Assembly: GCF_900102915.1 (NCBI RefSeq)
Contig: NZ_FNGG01000001.1
Span: forward strand, 248,001-312,000
Reading direction: 5' to 3'
DNA length: 64,000 nt
DNA from: Salinimicrobium catena
GTDB taxonomy: Bacteria; Bacteroidota; Bacteroidia; Flavobacteriales; Flavobacteriaceae
Position numbers and translations under genes: made by a program. This document shows positions 1 through 7,625 of this stretch, piece after piece. The notes under the pieces were generated by a model, which was not told where the DNA came from, made no database searches, and saw only the letters and a program-made list of their open reading frames with translations. Numbering within the stretch: position 1 is the first letter of the stretch; each line of letters starts with the position of its first letter.

Positions 1-241
1 CCAGGCTCGTGGGGAGTGAAAATACCTGGGAGAACAATACTTTGACCTGGCCAATAATCTTAGGCAAAGCCCATACAACCTCTATAATGCAAACTTAGGC
101 CTTGCTTACAATGATGTAAAAATAGTGGTCTGGGGGCGTAATATTTTTGATACCGAATACATTAGTTACGGATACAATTTTGGCGCCGTGCACCTGAGCA
201 ATCCGGCTACTATGGGCGTGACTTTATCTTTCGAAATTTAA
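1..241 (+). CDS. C-terminal end of a TonB-dependent outer-membrane receptor, with an in-frame stop at 17-19
   Basis: The frame ending in the TAA at 239-241 translates to the last strands of a TonB-dependent receptor beta-barrel. It contains YLGEQYFDLANN, then VVWGRNIFDTEYISYG, then a final strand MGVTLSFEI ending in the aromatic-rich pattern used for outer-membrane insertion. Such receptors import siderophores, vitamin B12 or glycans across the outer membrane using TonB energy. The gene enters from the left, so the plug and most of the barrel are not visible and the substrate cannot be named. Codon 17-19 in this frame is TGA, between GE and KYLGEQ, where family members usually carry an aromatic residue (TGG would restore Trp). 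The gene may therefore be a recent pseudogene, or the base may be an error. The family assignment is good; intactness is doubtful. Confidence 0.7.
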
Positions 242-261
242 ATCTGTATTCTGCTGGTTTC

Positions 262-300
262 ACGCAGAGGTCGCAAAGTTGACGCAAAGGACGCAAAATC
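262..300. repeat. Short degenerate repeat ACGCAAAGG
   Basis: The spacer after the receptor gene holds about four imperfect copies of a 9-10 base word (ACGCAGAGGT, CGCAAAGTTG, ACGCAAAGG, ACGCAAAATC). It does not look coding or promoter-like. Similar short-word spacers recur elsewhere in this window. Confidence 0.5.
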
Positions 301-339
301 ATTATCTGGGTTAACTGTTTCAAAGAGCCCTTTAACTAA

Positions 340-378
340 AAAAGGTTCAGCCATTCCGGGCTGAACCTTTTCCTTTCA
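340..378. terminator. Bidirectional intrinsic terminator
   Basis: A 13-bp perfect stem (340-352 with 359-371) has a 6-base loop, with A-rich sequence on the left and T-rich sequence on the right. It lies between the ends of the convergent receptor and sugar dehydrogenase genes, so it can serve both strands. Confidence 0.8.
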
Positions 379-397
379 AAATTGTCATTTTCAGATC

Positions 398-1711
398 TTA
401 ATTCGCGACCAGTTTATACACTTTTCCGGTGGTTCCGGTTGGCCCTTCTTCGTCGGTGGTGAGGACGAACATTTCTCCTTTGTTGTTCTGCCCGAAGCTT
501 AGCAGGTAATGGCCCAAACCTTCAGCATCATGACGGTGTACCTTAAGATCTCGGAAATCCCATTTTCCGGAGGCTTCAGGATCGGCGATAAACAGAGCTC
601 CTTTTGGCTGTCCATGATGTTGCGTCCAGGTTCCGAAAATGTACTTTCCATCCATTCCTTTTAATTCACTTCCGCGGTACACATAACCACCTATCACTAC
701 CAGGCCTTTGCCGCCGTGGTCAGTACCACCTTGCTTGAACTCGATAACAGGATCTAATAAAGGATTTCCCATCTTATCTTTTTGAGGGCATTCTTCCTTT
801 TCCTTGTCATTATTATAGGCGTTAAAACAATGCGTTCCTTCTTTTACGTTCCAGCCGTAGTTTCCTCCTTTTTTGATCACGCTAACTTCCTCCCAGAGTA
901 CCTGTCCCGCATCTCCCGCGATAAGGTCATTGTTACCTTTCATATCAAATGAGAACCGGTAGGGGTTTCTAAGTCCGTAGGCATAGATCTCGTCCATTCC
1001 GTCTTTGTCCACAAATGGATTGTCTTCAGGAATACCATATGGCGAACCGCCATCCACATCTATACGGAGAATACTTCCCAGGAGATTCTGTTCCACATCT
1101 TGCCCGTTCCCACCGGCGTTCTTGTCATACCAGTCGGGCACGTGGCCCATGTCAATGTCGTTCGCGCCGCCGCCGTCACCAAGAGCTATATAGAGATAGT
1201 TATCAGGTCCAAACGCAATGGTACCGGCGTTGTGATTATCCTGTGGCTGATTCACTTTCAGCAGAATGTCTTCAGAATCAATATCGGCCTTGTTTGGATC
1301 ATCTTCAGAAACTTCAAATTCCGAAATATGACTGGTGTGGTCCCAGCCTTCAGGGGCATCATCATCTAAAGGCGCGCTGTAATAAACGAAGAACCTGCCG
1401 TTCTCTTTATAATCGGGGTGAAAAGCAAGTCCTAAGACCCCTCTTTCCTCATGAGCATCCTTAAGTTTTACGATCTTGTCTTTCAGGTTCAAAAATGGCT
1501 TCTCTAAAAGGCCTTTTTTTGAGTCATGTATTCTTATAGTCCCGGCCTGGTCTACAATGAACAGCCTGTTAGTATCATCGGGAGCTTCCACCAGCGCCAC
1601 CGGCGAGATCAGGTTTTCGGCTACAAGTTTCATTCCTACCGTTTCCTGGGAAAATCCTGTGAGCGTAAAGAGCCCAAAGGTGAGCATCATAAAGAACGTT
1701 TTCATCTTCAT
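398..1711 (-). CDS. Periplasmic PQQ-dependent sugar dehydrogenase (soluble GDH/Asd family)
   Basis: This 437-residue protein has a signal peptide at residues 1-22 ending in GFSQ, then a six-bladed beta-propeller of the glucose/sorbosone dehydrogenase family. Visible landmarks are DNHNAGTIAFG with the likely catalytic base His160, GDGGG at 178-182 (calcium/PQQ region), LRNPYRFSFD at 247-256 and GGNYGWN at 282-288. Members oxidise aldoses to lactones in the periplasm and pass electrons to the respiratory chain. The exact sugar cannot be read from sequence. No PQQ synthesis genes are in the window, so the cofactor would be made elsewhere or taken up. The gene is monocistronic, convergent with the receptor and divergent from the multicopper oxidase. 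A second, lipoprotein member of the same superfamily lies at 5702-7150. Family assignment is secure. Confidence 0.88.
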   Translation of the reverse strand: MKMKTFFMMLTFGLFTLTGFSQETVGMKLVAENLISPVALVEAPDDTNRLFIVDQAGTIRIHDSKKGLLEKPFLNLKDKIVKLKDAHEERGVLGLAFHPDYKENGRFFVYYSAPLDDDAPEGWDHTSHISEFEVSEDDPNKADIDSEDILLKVNQPQDNHNAGTIAFGPDNYLYIALGDGGGANDIDMGHVPDWYDKNAGGNGQDVEQNLLGSILRIDVDGGSPYGIPEDNPFVDKDGMDEIYAYGLRNPYRFSFDMKGNNDLIAGDAGQVLWEEVSVIKKGGNYGWNVKEGTHCFNAYNNDKEKEECPQKDKMGNPLLDPVIEFKQGGTDHGGKGLVVIGGYVYRGSELKGMDGKYIFGTWTQHHGQPKGALFIADPEASGKWDFRDLKVHRHDAEGLGHYLLSFGQNNKGEMFVLTTDEEGPTGTTGKVYKLVAN

Positions 1712-1918
1712 ATCGGTTAATGTTTAAAATTGTCATTGTTGATCACTTATAAGTTAATGATTCCAAAACATTTACAAGTTAACCACCTGTTAAATAAGAC
1801 ATTACATCAAATACTCGTCACCCGAAAAACCTTAAGTTTAACAATACTTAAATACAAAAAGAGGCTGAAGCTGATTAACTTGAAAAGTAGCCTGAAATGG
1901 CGTTTCTGAACCCTTGTT

Positions 1919-4273
1919 ATGAAAATTTTCATCCTTACTTTCATCTTCTTATTCGCACTAAATTTCACTGCCTTTTCACAAAGGCCTCAGTCGGTAGAAG
2001 GAAATGTCAACAACTGGCCGGTTCACGAATACCATCTCACCATAGATGAGGAAATGATGAATTTTACAGGAGACCCTGTAAAAGCAATGACCATCAACGG
2101 CAGTATCCCGGGGCCCGTGCTGGAATTCACTGAAGGTGAATACGCGAAGATCCACGTCACCAATAAAATGGACGTGGAGACCTCTGTGCACTGGCACGGA
2201 CTTTTGCTCCCAAATTTCTTTGACGGCGTGCCTTATCTTACTACCCCGCCAATTCGCCCGGGAGAAACCTTTACCTATGAATTTTCCCTGAAGCAATCGG
2301 GAACTTACTGGTACCATTCCCACACCGGTTTGCAGGAACAGAGAGGAGTCTACGGCAGTATTCAGATCAATCCGAAAGAGCAGACCTTGGACTATGACAA
2401 AGACCTGGTGTTGGTACTTTCTGACTGGATGGATGAAGATCCGCATGAACAGCTTCGGAATCTTAAAAGAGGAAATGAATGGTACCTCATTAAAAAAGGC
2501 CAGGTACAAAGCCTCAATAAGGTGCTGGCGAAAAACGCATTAGGTGCCAAACTGAAAATGAGTTGGCAGCGCATGCCCGATATGGCCATTTCTGACAATT
2601 ACCACGATCTTTTCCTGGTCAACGGAAAACCGGAGCAGCAGTATCCCGAATTCGCACCCGGTGAAAAGGTGCGGCTCAGGTTCATCAATGCTTCGGCAGC
2701 TTCTTACTTCTGGCTCACCTTCGGAGGGGAGGATCCGCTGTTGGTCTCTGCAGATGGCCTGGATGTGGTACCCGTGCAAAAGAACAAGACGTTGATCGCC
2801 GTTGCCGAAACCTATGACTTCATAGTCACTATTCCGCAGAGCGGAAAACTGGAAATTCGTGCCACCGCCCAGGATGGTTCTGGCCATGCTTCAGCTTATC
2901 TGGGAAATGGAGCAGTTATTCCCGCACCGGTAGTTCCCGAACCCGATCTGATCGAGATGATGAAGAAAATGATGGCTATGGACATGAAGATGGGGGCGCC
3001 CGCATCCGAATTCAGGCCAGGTAAGAATGACTCCATTAAGGTGATGAAGAAATATGCCATGGAAATGGATCACATGAATATGGAGATGGACACTGAAGAA
3101 ATGGACATGCAGCAGGATCACACCGGTCACGACATGCAGATGAATGAGGACATGAAAAGGGATACGCTGGTTATGGACAAGATGAAAGACCCTAACCTGA
3201 TGGACCCCATGAAAAAACCCCTGCCGGATTCGCTGGTTATTGGTGACGCTATGAAGACCGCAGGTTCGCCAGTCTTTAACTACGATTATTTAAGAGCTCC
3301 GGAACCCACTACTATTTCAGACGAGCAGCCGCTTAAAGAGATGCTATTCAATCTCACGGGAAATATGAACCGCTATGTATGGAGCATCAACGGAGTACCA
3401 CTTTCAGAAACCGATAAGATCAAGATCGAACAGGGTCAGAAAGTAAGAATTACCTTGAACAACCTCACCATGATGCACCACCCGATGCACCTTCACGGGC
3501 ATTTCTTTAGGGTGATCAATAAGAACGGGGAATATTCTCCCTTAAAGCATACAGTGAATGTGGCGCCGATGCAAAAGACCGTCATAGAGTTTGACGCCAA
3601 TGAATATGGCGACTGGTTTTTCCATTGCCATGTGTTATATCACCTCAACAGTGGAATGGCGCGGGTCTTCAGCTATGATACTCCGCGAGACGAGCGCCTG
3701 GCTTCTTATCCTTTAGCCAATTTGACCACAGAAGCCAATGAATACTTCACCTGGGGTGAGTTTAGCGCTGCAAGTCAAATGGCAGAATTCTATGCCACTA
3801 CCACCAATATCAGGAACCAGTTCAGGTTGCGGGCCGAGTACGGCTGGAATGAGAACCTGGAAGCCAGCCTTACCTATGAGAGATATTTAAATGATTACCT
3901 GCGTGTATTTGTTGGCGGTAATCTCGAGAATGAAATGGAAGACAGCCTGGATGAACTGGAGACCACGGCTGTTGGTGGGTTCAGGTATTTATTGCCCCTC
4001 CTTATAGATTCTGAGTTAAGTATAGACAATAAACTCCGGCCACAGGTTGCCTTTGAAGCAGGCCTCATGCTTTTTCCCCGACTGGAATTGTATGGAGAAT
4101 ACGAATACCAGATTGACTTTGGTTGGAACGGTGATCTGGAAGCGGGCAAAGACTACGAAAGTGAGACCGTTTACCAGGTGGGGCTTGAATATGTGCTCAG
4201 CAAAGGGTTAAGATTAATGGGAAGTTATGATAACCGGTTCGGCGCCGGGGGCGGAATCTCCCTTTGGTTCTAA
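1919..4273 (+). CDS. Multicopper oxidase fused to a CopB-like outer-membrane domain
   Basis: This 784-residue protein begins with a signal peptide (1-21, ending AFSQ). The copper sites are complete: HWHG at 91-94, WYHSH at 131-135, HHPMHLHGH at 520-528 and FFHCHVLYHLNSGM at 567-580, giving type 1, 2 and 3 centres. Between the second and third cupredoxin domains lies a Met/His/Asp-rich segment (347-431, 22 Met), as in CopA/CueO-type periplasmic Cu(I) oxidases. After residue 590 the protein continues for about 190 residues of alternating beta strands (RLRAEYGWNENLEASLTYERY and similar) ending in ISLWF, which looks like the CopB outer-membrane barrel. In proteobacteria CopA and CopB are separate proteins, so this is a natural CopA-CopB fusion. 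The likely role is copper tolerance. The channel gene follows after 16 bp. Confidence 0.88.
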   Translation: MKIFILTFIFLFALNFTAFSQRPQSVEGNVNNWPVHEYHLTIDEEMMNFTGDPVKAMTINGSIPGPVLEFTEGEYAKIHVTNKMDVETSVHWHGLLLPNFFDGVPYLTTPPIRPGETFTYEFSLKQSGTYWYHSHTGLQEQRGVYGSIQINPKEQTLDYDKDLVLVLSDWMDEDPHEQLRNLKRGNEWYLIKKGQVQSLNKVLAKNALGAKLKMSWQRMPDMAISDNYHDLFLVNGKPEQQYPEFAPGEKVRLRFINASAASYFWLTFGGEDPLLVSADGLDVVPVQKNKTLIAVAETYDFIVTIPQSGKLEIRATAQDGSGHASAYLGNGAVIPAPVVPEPDLIEMMKKMMAMDMKMGAPASEFRPGKNDSIKVMKKYAMEMDHMNMEMDTEEMDMQQDHTGHDMQMNEDMKRDTLVMDKMKDPNLMDPMKKPLPDSLVIGDAMKTAGSPVFNYDYLRAPEPTTISDEQPLKEMLFNLTGNMNRYVWSINGVPLSETDKIKIEQGQKVRITLNNLTMMHHPMHLHGHFFRVINKNGEYSPLKHTVNVAPMQKTVIEFDANEYGDWFFHCHVLYHLNSGMARVFSYDTPRDERLASYPLANLTTEANEYFTWGEFSAASQMAEFYATTTNIRNQFRLRAEYGWNENLEASLTYERYLNDYLRVFVGGNLENEMEDSLDELETTAVGGFRYLLPLLIDSELSIDNKLRPQVAFEAGLMLFPRLELYGEYEYQIDFGWNGDLEAGKDYESETVYQVGLEYVLSKGLRLMGSYDNRFGAGGGISLWF

Positions 4274-4289
4274 AATTTAAAAATCAACT

Positions 4290-5240
4290 ATGGACGTACT
4301 TGTATTAAGCATCGGCTTACTTCTTCTTATTCTCATCATCTATGATTTCTTTTTTACCACCCTCTCCGGAAGCGGGGCGGGTTTCATTTCCAAAAATGTA
4401 GCCAGCCTTACCTATCGGGCCATGCGGAAATTTGCAGGTCCCACAAACCGGAAGACCTTTGAGTACAGCGGTATGATCGTCAACCTGTGCGTGCTGTTCG
4501 TATGGATCGTCATTGTGTGGGCAGGGCTGTTCCTGGTCTATTCATATGACCCCGATGCCATTACCAACAGTAGTTCGAGGCCGGCAAACTGGGTTGAAAG
4601 ACTGTATTTTACCGGCTATGTACTTTCCACTTTAGGTCTGGGAAATTTCAAGCCAATAACACCCTTTTTCGAGATCATGACCGGGATCTTCTCTTTTTTC
4701 GGGTTCATTTTCTTCACCAGCTCGATGACCTATCTGATCTCTGTTTCTTCGGCAGTGATACGGAAAAGGACACTTTCCAGGAGCATTTCCACGCTGGGTA
4801 AAAAACCTTCAGAAATCGCCGATAAACTTAAAAACCTGCAGCCATCATACAGGGATCAGCAGATACTTTCCTTGCAGGAGCAGATCACCAGCCATCTGGT
4901 GAGCCACCAGGCCTATCCTGTGGTGCATTTTTTCAGCCACCAGAACCCTGAAAATTGCTTCAACCTCAACTTCGTGCGGCTTGATGAGGCGGTAACTATT
5001 TTGCTGAAGGAGGATAGGGAAAACATTGCAGGTACTACAGGTAAGGACGAACTACAGCTGCTGCGCAGCACCATGAGCGACCTTCTCATGCATATGAAAG
5101 AGAATTTTTCAGCTTCTTTGCCTAAACCAGAAGGCTATACAGACGTTCAAGACCTGGAGGAAGCCACTTTAGAGCAGAGAAGAAAGCTTTTACTGGCCAT
5201 GCTTAAAAGTGAGGAGTTTGAATGGAGTTATGTGAAATGA
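4290..5240 (+). CDS. Potassium-channel-like membrane protein (Ion_trans_2 type)
   Basis: This 316-residue protein has transmembrane segments at about 3-22, 62-84 and 126-150, with a pore loop between the last two (about 104-121). The stretch STLGLGNF at 113-120 aligns with the K+ selectivity filter T(V/I)GYGD, but Leu replaces Tyr and Asn-Phe replaces Asp, so selectivity is uncertain. The roughly 160 residues after the last segment are hydrophilic and helical and lack a recognisable RCK/TrkA-N motif. It begins 16 bp after the multicopper oxidase gene and ends before a terminator-like hairpin, so the two are probably cotranscribed. A link to copper handling is only inferred from that. The channel fold is well supported; ion specificity is not. 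Confidence 0.75.
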   Translation: MDVLVLSIGLLLLILIIYDFFFTTLSGSGAGFISKNVASLTYRAMRKFAGPTNRKTFEYSGMIVNLCVLFVWIVIVWAGLFLVYSYDPDAITNSSSRPANWVERLYFTGYVLSTLGLGNFKPITPFFEIMTGIFSFFGFIFFTSSMTYLISVSSAVIRKRTLSRSISTLGKKPSEIADKLKNLQPSYRDQQILSLQEQITSHLVSHQAYPVVHFFSHQNPENCFNLNFVRLDEAVTILLKEDRENIAGTTGKDELQLLRSTMSDLLMHMKENFSASLPKPEGYTDVQDLEEATLEQRRKLLLAMLKSEEFEWSYVK

Positions 5241-5298
5241 ATTTGGTCGAACTAATTTTAAGAATACGACAGTTCTCAAGATTTGAAAATCTTCTAGA

Positions 5299-5335
5299 AG
5301 AAAACACTCTGCATAAAGAGTTGTTTTCTATTTTA
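5299..5335 (+). terminator. Probable terminator hairpin
   Basis: AGAAAACACTCT (5299-5310) pairs with AGAGTTGTTTTCT (5317-5329) with one bulge, followed by a T-rich tail. It lies 58 bases after the channel gene and before a convergent gene. Confidence 0.5.
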
Positions 5336-5357
5336 ATCTAAGATGAACTTAGTAACC

Positions 5358-5696
5358 TTATTTTCCTTCATCTCGTAAGGCCTGTATATAATCCACGATC
5401 TTGTCCACTTCTTTATCTGAAATCTTTTCTTCACTGAAAGCCGGCATTTCCCCTAACCCATTCCTTATCTGGTAACGTATGGCAAAACCGGGAATGGAAG
5501 TGGTTACTATAGGAGCACCCAATCCTGCAGTGCCGTTGGGATGGCAGGAGTTGCAGTATTTGTGAAACAGCACCTTTCCTTCCTCTACTTCCTGGCTCAT
5601 TTCAGCCAGTGGTTGTTTGGTATAGGCTTCTTTTTTTGAGGAACATCCCCAACTTAGAAATATAACTATTACTATTAAAATCAGTCTTCCTCCCAT
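5358..5696 (-). CDS. Lipoprotein class I cytochrome c
   Basis: The 112-residue product has a lipoprotein signal peptide with lipobox LSWGC (Cys18), so it should be anchored in a membrane facing the periplasm. One c-type haem site CNSCH is at 48-52, and Met84 in GEMPAF is the expected sixth ligand. The size matches small monohaem cytochromes. It starts 5 bp after the stop of the upstream PQQ-type dehydrogenase gene on the same strand, so it is almost certainly that enzyme's electron acceptor, carrying electrons to a terminal oxidase. The fold is clear; the partner assignment is inferred from gene position. Confidence 0.9.
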   Translation of the reverse strand: MGGRLILIVIVIFLSWGCSSKKEAYTKQPLAEMSQEVEEGKVLFHKYCNSCHPNGTAGLGAPIVTTSIPGFAIRYQIRNGLGEMPAFSEEKISDKEVDKIVDYIQALRDEGK

Positions 5697-5701
5697 GATC
5701 T

Positions 5702-7150
5702 TTACTCTTTAGATATTTTCCAAATCACTCCTGTACCTTTTCTTGGTTTTGCTCCCTCCTCTTTAGAAACGTTTAATATCCCAAAGTCTACAATATATAA
5801 AGCATCACCTTCTCTATTGAATTGTACCGACACGGGTCTTTCTAATCCTCCGGTTCTAAGAAAAGTGGCCGGGCCATTTCCTTTTCCTTTGTTGACGGCA
5901 AAGTTTTCGACCACTCCGTTACCAGGATTTACTCGCACCACCTTATATCCTACTGGTCTCATTACCTTTCCAACATTGGGTGCCATGTCACCAAATTGTG
6001 CAATAAAGACTTCGCCTTCAAAGCCAAATTTCCCGTTGCGGGCAATGTCCATTCCGTTAGAAGATGAATGCACCCCCAATTCCGCAATTGGATGAGGCGG
6101 TGAATACGGGTTTTCCTCCAACAGCAGTTTCGGAGCCCCCTTATCGGGCACCTTCATATGAGAAATTTCATGTCCGGCATTATAATCTGGCCAACCGTGC
6201 CAGGCTCCTTCCTTGATCTTCCATAGAACATCGCCTGTTCCCCAAACGGGCCTGCTTCCTCTTACATCATAACTGTTCTCGGTAACAAATAGTTCCCCCG
6301 TACCAGAAAATGCGATTCCATAAGGATTCCGCAACCCCCACGCTACCAGTTCAGGTTCCCCTCCCTCTAAAGGAATTTTCATGATCGCTCCATTACAGGG
6401 AACTGAACCTGCTATTACCTGCCCCGGCCGGGTGGATTGGCCAAAAGGCACATAAGCTCCGGTAGAGACGGAGTCTTTTGGTGCATCTGTCAAAGGGTTT
6501 TCACTGGTATAGTTGATACCTTTTAAAACGATATCCTTACATGGAATATCATGAAATTGGGGTTTGCGGGAAAGCCATCCAAAAGCTGCATTATCGGGTC
6601 CTACAACTGCCGAATTGGTTGCTGTTCCCTGCCCAAAGTAAATTTCACCATCTTTGATCACGGGTCCGTTCGTATGATGATCTCCCAAACTGGGTAGATT
6701 TTCCACCAGGGTATCAACATCTCCGCTACTGTCGATCCTCAGGATCTTTCCCCCTTCCATTTGGCCACCCTCAGCAACGTAGAAATAGCCATTGTTATAG
6801 GTTATTCCCGTCCAGGGACCATTTTTTGCTCCTTCTAAAACTAATTCGCTGCTTCCGTCTTCAGAAATTTTTAATAGCCTGGGCGGAAGAAAGATCTCTC
6901 CATATGCATATCCCGATTCGATCGCAAAAAGTTGCCCCTCATCGTTTTCTGTTACTGCTGTGGGAAACGTGAGTCCACGGGCAACTACTTCTACATTGTA
7001 TCCATCAGGAACCAATATATCTGCCGGATCAATCTGCCTTGGACCGGGATCATAATTGAGTTGTCCTCCTCCAGTAGGATTGTCTAAATTAGCACAACCC
7101 TGGAGTAACACGAATAAAGAAAGTGTTAGATACCAGAAATAGCCTCTCAT
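5702..7150 (-). CDS. Lipoprotein PQQ-dependent sugar dehydrogenase-like protein
   Basis: This 482-residue protein has a lipobox LLQGC (Cys19), followed by a Gly/Pro linker and a beta-propeller of the glucose/sorbosone dehydrogenase superfamily. Markers are TFPTAV near 61-66, the putative active-site GDHHTNGP near 156-163 (compare DNHNAG in the paralogue at 398-1711), WGLRNPYGIAF in the middle, and a late propeller repeat GDALYIVDFG. Proteins of this type oxidise sugars or related alcohols in the periplasm. The cytochrome c gene starts 5 bp after the stop, giving a two-gene electron-transfer unit. It is clearly diverged from the soluble paralogue, and the substrate is unknown. Confidence 0.83.
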   Translation of the reverse strand: MRGYFWYLTLSLFVLLQGCANLDNPTGGGQLNYDPGPRQIDPADILVPDGYNVEVVARGLTFPTAVTENDEGQLFAIESGYAYGEIFLPPRLLKISEDGSSELVLEGAKNGPWTGITYNNGYFYVAEGGQMEGGKILRIDSSGDVDTLVENLPSLGDHHTNGPVIKDGEIYFGQGTATNSAVVGPDNAAFGWLSRKPQFHDIPCKDIVLKGINYTSENPLTDAPKDSVSTGAYVPFGQSTRPGQVIAGSVPCNGAIMKIPLEGGEPELVAWGLRNPYGIAFSGTGELFVTENSYDVRGSRPVWGTGDVLWKIKEGAWHGWPDYNAGHEISHMKVPDKGAPKLLLEENPYSPPHPIAELGVHSSSNGMDIARNGKFGFEGEVFIAQFGDMAPNVGKVMRPVGYKVVRVNPGNGVVENFAVNKGKGNGPATFLRTGGLERPVSVQFNREGDALYIVDFGILNVSKEEGAKPRKGTGVIWKISKE

Positions 7151-7283
7151 TAGAATATTTTTTAGTGGTTAGCAAAAAACGGGAGGCAAGACAAAAGGTT
7201 CTTTTTTAATTTACAACATCTGAATCAATTAATCAGCATGTAGAGCAATTAAATACAATGCTAAAATATTATTTATCAAACCA

Positions 7284-7625
7284 TTAACCTGTAACATGAT
7301 AAAGAATCCAACCCAGGCCGGTAAGACCAATTGCTCCATGAACAACGGCAACCCAAACAGGTATATTTTTATGCCGAATATCTTTTGAAAAGAGGTAGAT
7401 ACCACCAATCGCGGCCGTGAAAAAAATGGCGAAACTGTCCCAGTGTTTGTGATGCTCACTTGTGGTAAGGGCATAGATCAAAAGAATAAGTATTCCCAAG
7501 GCCGCCAAAGTGCCGTGAACGATCGCCACGCCTTTTGGCGGATTCTTTTTTTGTAAAACGAATTTTATCATGTACAGCCCCAGGATCACTGCAAGGCTTA
7601 TCAAAATTATTGCGGTAAGTACCAT
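7284..7625 (-). CDS. Small four-helix membrane protein of unknown function
   Basis: The 113-residue product is almost entirely hydrophobic, with four predicted membrane segments at about 2-22, 34-52, 65-82 and 91-111. A His-rich loop (SEHHKHWD) follows the second segment and a HG motif recurs (VHGTLAALG, VHGAIGLTG), suggesting an internal duplication of a two-helix hairpin. Such paired His residues can bind haem or metal, but no family was recognised. Its ATG overlaps the stop of the upstream FAD-Rieske gene by one base (TAATG), so the two are translationally coupled, and a membrane partner or electron acceptor for that oxidoreductase is a reasonable guess. A reading frame in another phase at 7229-7474 is taken as a shadow. 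Confidence 0.65.
   Translation of the reverse strand: MVLTAIILISLAVILGLYMIKFVLQKKNPPKGVAIVHGTLAALGILILLIYALTTSEHHKHWDSFAIFFTAAIGGIYLFSKDIRHKNIPVWVAVVHGAIGLTGLGWILYHVTG

Noticed and set aside
1976-2509. Long open frame on the minus strand inside the multicopper oxidase gene
   Set aside because: The plus-strand frame has complete copper motifs and a signal peptide; the minus-strand product has no recognisable features.
7229-7474. 81-codon frame overlapping the small membrane protein gene
   Set aside because: It lies in another phase within that gene and has no signal or family match; the coupled TAATG start supports the other frame.
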